Source: Limnomonas spitsbergensis (Eukaryota > Chlorophyta > Chlorophyceae > Chlamydomonadales). From it: 64,000 bases of DNA. The stretch's first letter is position 1. Every line of letters begins with the position of its first letter. Both the position numbers and the translations under genes were made by a program. The stretch lies in the NCBI GenBank assembly GCA_037349105.1, contig JAYJMM010000024.1, positions 1,550,001 through 1,614,000 on the forward strand. The letters run 5' to 3'. Positions 22,801 through 34,800 of the stretch are shown here, piece by piece. The notes beneath the pieces are model-generated. The model made no database searches, had not been told where the DNA came from, and worked only from the letters and a program-made list of their open reading frames with translations.

Positions 22801-25800
22801 CCTCGTATTCCTCAGCTCAACCAGAACACCTCGGCCTCACCAAACCCCCTCCCCCCTGCCCCTCCTCCTGTCCCCCCCCCCTCCCTCCCTTTTACCCCCC
22901 TCACCCCTCTCCTCCTCTCACCCGGCCCCATATGCCTCGTCTTCCTCAGCTCAACCTGATCACCTCGGCCTCACCAAAACCCCTCCCCCCTGCCCCTCCT
23001 CCTGCCCCCCCCCCCTCCCTCCCTTCTACCCCCCTCCCCCCTGCCCCCTCTCACCCGGCCCCATATGCCTCGTCTTCCTCAGCTCAAACAGAACCTCTCC
23101 AGCATCCGCCATGGAGACCTCAACCACGCCCACCAACAGAGACCTTGACGCCAACGCCGACGAGGAGGACGCCGCTGCCGCTGACAAAGCCGACCCGGAC
23201 GTGGATGACATTGCTGACGCCGACAATGCCACCGACGTAGCTGCCGCCGACAATGCCGACGATGGCGTGGAATACGTCGCTGCTGCCGACAATGTCGACG
23301 ACGACGATGCCGCCAACGCCGCCACTGCTGCTGCAGATGACAAGGCCGGCTGCTCCCGCTGCTGCGGCGATGAAGCTTTCCCCAATGAGGCGACAGGAGA
23401 AGGCAACGGTTGCGGCGGCGGCGGCGGCGGCGGCAGCCCAGCTGACAGCTCAGCCTCGGGTGCCAAGCTGCCCCCAGGTACCGAGCGCCCTCCCGAGGCG
23501 CTGTGACCCGAGGATGCCGTCTGCTCATGCTCGGCGTCGATTATTTCCCCAGTGGTTGCAACCTGGGCGCTGAGCTGGGTGGCCGCAGCCTGGGTGTAGG
23601 GTTGAATGGGCCCAGCCTGGGGGGTGTCATCAGCGTGGTCAGGAGCCTCCACCTGCTCCGCCACTAACATGACGAAGGACTCCGGAAAGCCGTACTTTGT
23701 CTTCTGCGCAGATAACGGGTTCAGGGGTGCGGCTTGAGGGGCAGAATGAAGGAAAGGTCGACGACCTGCACAGGCCCAGCCTGGGCGATGTCATCAGCGT
23801 GGTCAGAAACCTCCACCTGCTCCGCCACCAACATGACGAAGGACTCCAATAAGCCGTACTTTGTCTTCTGCGCAGATAACGGGTTCAGGGGTGCGGCTTG
23901 AGGGGCAGAATGAAGGAAAGGTCGACGACCTGCACAGGCCCAGCCTGGGGGGTGTCATCAGCGTGGTCAGGAGCCTCCACCTGCTCCGCCACTAACATGA
24001 CGAAGGACTCCAATAAGCCGTACTTTGTCTTCTGCGCAGATAACAGGTTCAGGGGTGCGGCTTGAGGGGCAGAATGAAGGAAAGGTCGACGACCTGCACA
24101 GGCCCAGCCTGGGGGGTGTCATCAGCGTTGCTAGAAGCCTCCACCTGCTCCGCCACTAACATGACGAAGGAGTCCGGAAAGCCGTACTTTGTCTTCTGCA
24201 CAGATAATGGGTTCAGGGGTGCGGCTTAAGGGGCAGAATGAAGGAAAGGTCGACGACCTGCACAGGCCCAGCCTGGGCGATGTCATCAGCGTGGTCAGAA
24301 ACCTCCACCTGCTCCGCCACCAACATGACGAAGGACTCCGGAAAGCCGTACTTTGTCTTCTGCGCAGATAACGGGTTCAGGGATACGGCATATGGGGCAG
24401 AATGAAGGAAAGGTCGACGACCTGCACAGGCCCAGCCTGGGCGATGTCATCAGCGTGGTCAGGAGCCTCCACCTGCTCCGCTACCAACATGACGAAGGAC
24501 TCCGGGTAGCCATACTTTGCCTTCTGCGCAGATAATGGGTTCAGGGGTGGGGCTGAAGGGGTGGGATGATGGAAAGGTGTACTATCTGAATGGGCCCAGC
24601 CTGGGCGGTGTCATCAGCGTTGCTAGAAGCCTCCACCTGTTCGGCCACCAACATGACAAGAAACTCCGGGTAGCCGTACTTTGTTTTCTGCGCAGATAAC
24701 GGGTTCAGGTTACCCGTTATGGTAGTGGTGCGGATGTGGCTTCGGCCCCGAGTTGCATTGTTCCCTTAACCCGCATGCCCCTAGGGGGAGGCAGAGTTTC
24801 TTCTTATGATTGGGCTCAGGGATGTGGCTTCAGGGGCGGAATAAAGGAGAGGTCTACAACTTCCAAGTTTGCCGAATCTGAACCGGACGGATCACACTCT
24901 GGGGCACGCCACGACAAAGCTCCGCAGTTTACGGTGAAGGGTCAAGTTCTGGTTCAACACCCTACACCCTAGAATCGGGCCTGAAACAGACAGAGCAAAC
25001 TCTGGTGTACACCACTTGTCAGCTACGTCGTTTCAGGTTTGTGGTGTAAGTTCTGGTACATCACCTTAAAGCCTAAAACTGAGGCCGGTCAGTTTCTCCC
25101 CTTCAAAATATGCAACAGATAAAAATGCCTGAAGTGTGAGAAAGCGTGAACAAACACTGAGATCGAACCAGGCAGACCACACTCTGGTGTATGCCAAACG
25201 CAAGCTTACCAGTGCAAAGCAGTGCTGAGATTTCAGTGTTCGAAATTCCCACCCTAAACCCCGCACCTTAAAGCCCCACCTGCCAACCCACGCATTTGAA
25301 CTTTCACCTGCTTGACCGCATCCCGCACTTCTGCCTCAAAGTTCTTGTACACCATGCCTTCCAGGAGCGGGACTGGGCTGTGGCCAGCAAGGGAACAGAA
25401 ACAACAGTTTAGACCCCTTCACAACGAGCATGGCACACAGCACTTTGAACATCTTGTGCGTCACTGGGGAAGAGCTGCACAAGACAGTTGTACAAACACC
25501 ACTTGTCTTTATACTCAACATCCGCTGTGCTGCCCCCCGCTTTATTTCAGGTTGCTTCAGGTATGGCTCAGCTATATCACAGCCTCAGGGGCCTGGAGCA
25601 GCACGCCGTGCTGCCTAGGCCGCAGTCCACAGCCCGGTCAAAGTGAGAGCAACACAGGGCCACAAGGTGTGGGTTTATTCAAGCTTGCCCCGCTATCAGC
25701 CCACTGGTGGCTGCCCCGCTATCAGCCCACTGGTGGCTGCCCCGCTATCAGCCCACTTGTGACTGCCCAGCTGTCAGCTCCATTACCTTTTTCAGCATGT

Positions 25801-28800
25801 GCTACCAGCGAAACTTGCATCTTCTACCAGCGATACTTGTTGCGTCCCGGAGCAGTCAGCTCTGACATTAGAGCCTCCGGCTGTGGGTCTGTCAAACTTT
25901 GCCCCACTATCAACCCACGGGTGGCTGCCAGCTGCCTGCTTCCCTTTCTCCATGTGATGCACATGACTGTTCTACAAGCAAAACTTGTCTATATACACAA
26001 CATCACCTGCTCTGCCCCACTCTGTATTCAGGTTGCTTCAGGTATGGCTGAGCTACAACGCAGTTACGGCTGAGCTACAACACAGTTATGGCTCAGCTAC
26101 AACACAGTTATGACTCAGCTACAACACAGTTATGGCTCAGCTACAACGCAGTTATGGCTCAGCTACAACGCAGTTACGGCTGAGCTACAACACAGTTACG
26201 GCTGAGCTACAACACAGTTACGGCTGAGCTACAACACAGTTATGGCTCAGCTACAACACAGTTATGACTCAGCTACAACGCAGTTATGGCTGAGCTACAA
26301 CACAGTTATGGCTCAGCTACAACACAGTTACGGCTCAGCTACAACACAGTTACGGCTGAGCTACAACGCAGTTACAGCTGAGCTACAACACAGTTATGGC
26401 TCAGCTACAACACAGTTATGGCTCAGCTACAACACAGTTATGGCTCATCTACAACACAGTTATGACTCAGCTACAACACAGTTATGACTCAGCTACAACA
26501 CAGTTATGACTCAGATACAACACAGTTATGGCTCAGCTACAACACAGTTATGGCTGAGCTACAACACAGTTACGGCTGAGCTACAACACAGTTATGGCTG
26601 AGCTACAACACAGTTACGGCTGAGCTACAACACAGTTACGGCTGAGCTACAACACAGTTATGGCTCAGCTACAACACAGTTATGGCTCAGCTACAACACA
26701 GTTATGACTCAGCTACAACACAGTTACGGCTGAGCTACAACACAGTTACGGCTCAGCTACAACACAGTTACGGCTCAGCTACAACACAGTTATGGCTGAG
26801 CTACAACACAGTTATGGTTGAGCTACAACACAGTTACGGCTGAGCTACAACACAGTTACGGCTGAGCTACAACACAGTTACGGCTGAGCTACAACACAGT
26901 TATGGCTGAGCTACAACACAGTTACGGCTCAGCTACAACACAGTTACGGCTGAGCTACAACACAGTTACGGCTGAGCTACAACACAGTTATGGCTGAGCT
27001 ACAACACAGTTACGGCTCAGCTACAACGCAGTTACGGCTGAGCTACAACACAGTTATGGCTCAGCTACAACACAGTTACGGCTCAGCTACAACACAGTTA
27101 CGGCTCAGCTACAACACAGTTACGGCTGAGCTACAACACAGTTACGGCTCAGCTACAACACAGTTACGGCTCAGCTACAACACAGTTACGGCTGAGCTAC
27201 AACACAGTTACGGCTGAGCTACAACACAGTTACGGCTCAGCTACAACACAGTTACGGCTGAGCTACAACACAGTTATGGCTGAGCTACAACACAGTTACG
27301 GCTGAGCTACAACACAGTTACGGCTCAGCTACAACACAGTTACGGCTGAGCTACAACACAGTTATGGCTGAGCTACAACACAGTTACGGCTCAGCTACAA
27401 CACAGTTACGGCTCAGCTACAACACAGTTATGGCTGAGCTACAACACAGTTATGGTTGAGCTACAACACAGTTACGGCTGAGCTACAACACAGTTACGGC
27501 TGAGCTACAACACAGTTACGGCTGAGCTACAACACAGTTATGGCTGAGCTACAACACAGTTACGGCTCAGCTACAACACAGTTACGGCTGAGCTACAACA
27601 CAGTTACGGCTGAGCTACAACACAGTTATGGCTGAGCTACAACACAGTTACGGCTCAGCTACAACGCAGTTACGGCTGAGCTACAACACAGTTATGGCTC
27701 AGCTACAACACAGTTACGGCTCAGCTACAACACAGTTACGGCTCAGCTACAACACAGTTACGGCTGAGCTACAACACAGTTACGGCTCAGCTACAACACA
27801 GTTACGGCTCAGCTACAACACAGTTACGGCTGAGCTACAACACAGTTACGGCTGAGCTACAACACAGTTACGGCTCAGCTACAACACAGTTACGGCTGAG
27901 CTACAACACAGTTATGGCTGAGCTACAACGCAGTTATGGCTCAGCTACAACGCAGTTACGGCTCAGCTACAACACAGTTACGGCTGAGCTACAACACAGT
28001 TACGGCTGAGCTACAACACAGTTACGGCTCAGCTACAACACAGTTACGGCTCAGCTACAACACAGTTACGGCTCAGCTACAACACAGTTATGGCTCAGCT
28101 ACAACGCAGTTATGGCTCAGCTACAACGCAGTTACGGCTGAGCTACAACACAGTTACGGCTGAGCTACAACACAGTTACGGCTGAGCTACAACACAGTTA
28201 TGGCTCAGCTACAACACAGTTATGACTCAGCTACAACGCAGTTATGGCTGAGCTACAACACAGTTATGGCTCAGCTACAACACAGTTACGGCTCAGCTAC
28301 AACACAGTTACGGCTGAGCTACAACGCAGTTACAGCTGAGCTACAACACAGTTATGGCTCAGCTACAACACAGTTATGGCTCAGCTACAACACAGTTATG
28401 GCTCATCTACAACACAGTTATGACTCAGCTACAACACAGTTATGACTCAGCTACAACACAGTTATGACTCAGATACAACACAGTTATGGCTCAGCTACAA
28501 CACAGTTATGGCTGAGCTACAACACAGTTACGGCTGAGCTACAACACAGTTATGGCTGAGCTACAACACAGTTACGGCTGAGCTACAACACAGTTACGGC
28601 TGAGCTACAACACAGTTATGGCTCAGCTACAACACAGTTATGGCTCAGCTACAACACAGTTATGACTCAGCTACAACACAGTTACGGCTGAGCTACAACA
28701 CAGTTACGGCTCAGCTACAACACAGTTACGGCTCAGCTACAACACAGTTATGGCTGAGCTACAACACAGTTATGGTTGAGCTACAACACAGTTACGGCTG

Positions 28801-31800
28801 AGCTACAACACAGTTACGGCTGAGCTACAACACAGTTACGGCTGAGCTACAACACAGTTATGGCTGAGCTACAACACAGTTACGGCTCAGCTACAACACA
28901 GTTACGGCTGAGCTACAACACAGTTACGGCTCAGCTACAACACAGTTATGGCTGAGCTACAACACAGTTACGGCTCAGCTACAACGCAGTTACGGCTGAG
29001 CTACAACACAGTTATGGCTCAGCTACAACACAGTTACGGCTCAGCTACAACACCGTTACGGCTCAGCTACAACACAGTTACGGCTGAGCTACAACACAGT
29101 TACGGCTCAGCTACAACACAGTTACGGCTCAGCTACAACACAGTTACGGCTGAGCTACAACACAGTTATGGCTGAGCTACAACACAGTTACGGCTCAGCT
29201 ACAACACAGTTACGGCTGAGCTACAACACAGTTATGGCTGAGCTACAACACAGTTACGGCTGAGCTACAACACAGTTACGGCTCAGCTACAACACAGTTA
29301 CGGCTGAGCTACAACACAGTTATGGCTGAGCTACAACACAGTTACGGCTCAGCTACAACACAGTTACGGCTCAGCTACAACACAGTTATGGCTGAGCTAC
29401 AACACAGTTATGGTTGAGCTACAACACAGTTACGGCTGAGCTACAACACAGTTACGGCTGAGCTACAACACAGTTACGGCTGAGCTACAACACAGTTATG
29501 GCTGAGCTACAACACAGTTACGGCTCAGCTACAACACAGTTACGGCTGAGGTACAACACAGTTACGGCTGAGCTACAACACAGTTATGGCTGAGCTACAA
29601 CACAGTTACGGCTCAGCTACAACGCAGTTACGGCTGAGCTACAACACAGTTATGGCTCAGCTACAACACAGTTACGGCTCAGCTACAACACAGTTACGGC
29701 TCAGCTACAACACAGTTACGGCTCAGCTACAACACAGTTACGGCTCAGCTACAACACAGTTACGGCTCAGCTACAACACAGTTACGGCTGAGCTACAACA
29801 CAGTTACGGCTGAGCTACAACACAGTTACGGCTCAGCTACAACACAGTTACGGCTGAGCTACAACACAGTTATGGCTGAGCTACAACACAGTTACGGCTG
29901 AGCTACAACACAGTTACGGCTCAGCTACAACACAGTTACGGCTGAGCTACAACACAGTTATGGCTGAGCTACAACACAGTTACGGCTGAGCTACAACACA
30001 GTTACGGCTCAGCTACAACACAGTTACGGCTGAGCTACAACACAGTTATGGCTGAGCTACAACACAGTTACGGCTGAGCTACAACACAGCTATGACTCAG
30101 CTACAACACAGTTACGGCTCAGCTACAACACAGTTACGGCTGAGCTACAACACAGTTATGACTCAGCTACAACGCAGTTACGGCTGAGCTACAACACAGT
30201 TACGGCTCAGCTACAACACAGTTATGGCTCAGCTACAACACAGTTATGGCTCAGCTACAACACAGTTACGGCTGAGCTACAACACAGTTATGGCTCAGCT
30301 ACAACACAGTTACGGCTGAGCTACAACACAGTTATGGCTGAGCTACAACACAGTTACGGCTGAGCTACAACACAGTTACGGCTGAGCTACAACACAGTTA
30401 CGGCTGAGCTACAACACAGTTATGGCTGAGCTACAACACAGTTACGACTCAGCTACAACACAGTTACGGCTGAGCTACAACACAGTTATGGCTGAGCTAC
30501 AACACAGTTATGGCTGAGCTACAACACAGTTACGGCTGAGCTACAACACAGTTACGGCTGAGCTACAACACAGTTATGGCTGAGCTACAACACAGTTACG
30601 GCTGAGCTACAACACAGTTACGGCTCAGCTACAACACAGTTATGGCTGAGCTACAACACAATTATGGCTGAGCTACAACACAGTTACGGCTCAGCTACAA
30701 CAAAGTTACGGCTCAGCTACAACACAGTTACGGCTCAGCTACAACACAGTTATGGCTCAGCTACAACACAGTTATGGCTCAGCTACAACACAGTTACGGC
30801 TCAGCTACAACACAGTTATGGCTCAGCTACAACACAGTTATGGCTCAGCTACAACACAGTTATGGCTCAGCTACAACACAGTTACGGCTGAGCTACAACA
30901 CAGTTACGGCTGAGCTACAACACAGTTACGGCTCAGCTACAACACAGTTATGGCTGAGCTACAACACAGTTATGGCTGAGCTACAACACAGTTACGGCTG
31001 AGCTACAACACAGTTACGGCTGAGCTACAACACAGTTATGGCTGAGCTACAACACAGTTATGGCTGAGCTACAACACAGTTATGGCTCAGCTACAACACA
31101 GTTACGGCTCAGCTACAACACAGTTACGGCTGAGCTACAACACAGTTATGGCTGAGCTACAACACAGTTACGGCTCAGCTACAACACAGTTACGGCTGAG
31201 CTACAACACAGTTATGGCTCAGCTACAACACAGTTATGGCTCAGCTACAACACAGTTATGGCTGAGCTACAACACAGTTACGGCTGAGCTACAACACAGT
31301 TATGGCTGATCTACAACACAGTTATGGCTGAGCTACAACACAGTTACGGCTGAGCTACAACACAGTTACGGCTCAGCTACAACACAGTTATGGCTGAGCT
31401 ACAACACAGTTATGGCTGAGCTACAACACAGTTATGGCTGAGCTACAACACAGTTATGGCTGAGCTACAACACAGTTACGGCTGAGCTACAACACAGTTA
31501 TGGCTCAGCTACAACACAGTTATGGCTGAGCTACAACACAGTTATGGCTCAGCTACAACACAGTTACGGCTGAGCTACAACACAGTTATGGCTGAGCTAC
31601 AACGCAGTTACGGCTCAGCTACAACACAGTTACGGCTGAGCTACAACACAGTTATGGCTGAGCTACAACGCAGTTACGGCTCAGCTACAACACAGTTACG
31701 GCTGAGCTACAACACAGTTATGGCTGAGCTACAACACAGTTACGGCTCAGCTACAACACAGTTATGGCTCAGCTACAACACAGTTACGGCTGAGCTACAA

Positions 31801-34800
31801 CACAGTTATGGCTGAGCTACAACACAGTTACGGCTCAGCTACAACACAGTTACGGCTGAGCTACAACGCAGTTACGGCTCAGCTACAACACAGTTACGGC
31901 TGAGCTACAACACAGTTATGGCTGAGCTACAACACAGTTATGACTCAGCTACAACACAGTTACGGCTCAGCTACAACACAGTTACGGCTCAGCTACAACA
32001 CAGTTACGGCTCAGCTACAACACAGTTACGGCTCAGCTACAACACAGTTATGGCTCAGCTACAACACAGTTACGGCTCAGCTACAACACAGTTATGACTC
32101 AGCTACAACACAGTTACGGCTCAGCTACAACACAGTTATGACTCAGCTACAACACAGTTACGGCTCAGCTACAACACAGTTACGGCTCAGCTACAACACA
32201 GTTACGGCTGAGCTACAACACAGTTATGGCTGAGCTACAACACAGTTACGGCTCAGCTACAACACAGTTATGGATCAGCTACAACACAGCTACGGCTCAG
32301 CTACAACACAGTTACGGCTCAGCTACAACACAGTTATGGCTCAGCTACAACACAGTTATGGCTCAGCTACAACACAGTTACGGCTCAGCTACAACACAGT
32401 TACGGCTGAGCTACAACACAGTTACGGCTGAGCTACAACACAGTTATGGCTGAGCTACAACACAGTTATGACTCAGCTACAACACAGTTACGGCTCAGCT
32501 ACAACACAGTTACGGCTCAGCTACAACACAGTTACGGCTCAGCTACAACACAGTTACGGCTCAGCTACAACACAGTCATGGCTCAGCTACAACACAATTA
32601 CAGCTCAGCTACAACACAGTTACGGCTCAGCTACAACACAGTTACGGCTGAGCTACAACACAGTTATGGCTGAGCTACAACACAGTTATGACTCAGCTAC
32701 AACACAGTTACGGCTCAGCTACAACACAGTTACGGCTCAGCTACAACACAGTTACGGCTCAGCTACAACACAGTTATGGCTCAGCTACAACACAGTTACG
32801 GCTCAGCTACAACACAGTTACGGCTCAGCTACAACACAGTTATGGCTCAGCTACAACACAGTTATGGCTCAGCTACAACACAGTTACGGCTGAGCTACAA
32901 CACAGTTATGGCTCAGCTACAACACAGTTACGGCTCAGCTACAACACAGTTACGGCTGAGCTACAACACAGTTATGGCTGAGCTACAACACAGTTATGAC
33001 TCAGCTCCACACAGTTATGGCTCAGCTACAACACAGTTACGGCTCAGCTACAACACAGTTACGGCTCAGCTACAACACAGTTACGGCTCAGCTACAACAC
33101 AGTTACGGCTCAGCTACAACACAGTTACGGCTCAGCTACAACACAGTTACGGCTCAGCTACAACACAGTTACGGCTCAGCTACAACACAGTTACGGCTCA
33201 GCTACAACACAGTTATGACTCAGCTACAACACAGTTATTGCTCAGCTACAACACAGTTACGGCTCAGCTACAACACAGTTACGGCTGAGCTACAACACAG
33301 TTACGGCTCAGCTACAACACAGTTATGGCTCAGCTACAACACAGTTATGGCTCAGCTACAACACAGTTACGGCTCAGCTACAACACAGTTACGGCTCAGC
33401 TACGACACAGTTACGGCTCAGCTACAACACAGGTACGGCTCAGCTACAACACAGTTACGGCTCAGCTACAACACAGTTACGGCTCAGCTACAACACAGTT
33501 ACGGCTCAGCTACAACACAGTTACGGCTCAGCTACAACACCGTTTGCAGATTAAGGGGCCTGGAGCAGCAAGCCGTGCTGCCTAAGCCGCAGGCCACAGC
33601 CCGGTCAAAGTGAAGTCATCACGGGGCCATCAGCTGTAGGTCTGTCAAAGTGTGCCCCCCCGCAGCCTTAGGGGCCTGGTGCAGCAAGCCGTGCTGCCTA
33701 GGCCACGGACTGTTGCCAGGTGGAAGTGAAGTCACCACAGGGCCATTACCTGTAGGTCTGTCAAAGTTTGCCCCACTATCAGCAAGCTGTGCAGCCTAGG
33801 CCACGGACCGTTGCCAGGTCAAGGCTTTGTTCCCTTTGGGCCCATTAGTGGGCCCATTAGTCAACAAAACCGCAAAAAAATCTGCACTCCAAAATTAACG
33901 CTGGCAAGTGGCAAGCCTAAAACCCTCAAAACCCTCAACCCTGCAGAAGAAGCTGATCTGTGCCCTGAGCTGTAACTTCCACCAAGAAAAAGGAAAGCGG
34001 TTAATATTTACTAAAACTCCTTGGACAAAGAGTTTGGCAGTGGTGCAAATAATGTCGTTTAGTTTCTTGTCGTCGACTCAGTTCCCCTCTCAGTCCACGA
34101 AATAAGAAAGAAAGAAAACTGCGTCCGGCAGGAACGTGACGTCCGGCATGGGCCTAGCCCGCGTCTGCGCCGTTACCATCATAACAAGAGAACACTCGTA
34201 CATTAACGAATTCAAACATCGCACTCCCGCCTACACCTGTCCTCCATCGCAAGACCACTGCGAGCCCATCTCCGTCAAAGGAATGCATCCGTTTGCACCC
34301 ACACAACCGCCTCAAAATCACATTCCTTCAAGGGCAACATTCAAAAACGTTTCATATCTCGAACCCAAACGACCCTGTCAATGATGTGCCCTTCCCTGTC
34401 AATGATGTGCCCTTCCCTGTCAATGATGTGCCCTTCCCTGCGTTGGTGGAAGGCCTCTGTCTGTAGCCACACCACCGCCTAAACAAGCAAAATTCCGCCA
34501 CATCAGAAGCCCAAGCCTGTAGGCCTGAGTGCTTCATACAAAAAGACCTAAATACTTACATTAAACTCACCTGTGTGGGTGGAAGGCAACTGCCGGTACC
34601 CACACCAGACACCACCGCCTTCATGTCAGATTCCTGACAACGTCAATGGCGCTTGACCCTGAACCCTAACCCTAACGCCCGCAATATAAAAATCCACAAA
34701 TAAATAAATGAACCAAGCTCACCTGCGTTGGTGGAAAGCATCTGTCTGTAGCCGCACCACTGCCTCCTTGTCAGATTCCCGATAAGGACGGATGTGCCAC

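Noticed and set aside
22398..23240. Proline-rich plus-strand ORF of 280 codons
   Set aside because: It is the antisense of the 133-bp edge copies and the C-rich intron of the GNAT gene. The minus strand carries the phase-consistent exon.
23111..23573. Plus-strand Asp/Ala-rich ORFs opposite GNAT exon 5
   Set aside because: They are antisense to the Ala/Ser-rich insert. The minus strand has the GNAT strands and matching splice phases on both sides.
18386..33541. CRISPR-like regular repeats
   Set aside because: Units are directly contiguous with no unique spacers, and the surrounding genes are eukaryotic and intron-containing.
26242..33613. Many 75-205 codon ORFs of a QLQHSYGSATTQL type
   Set aside because: These are by-products of the 22-bp satellite. 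Three units give 66 bases, so frames open wherever the TGA-forming variant is absent. There is no independent coding evidence.
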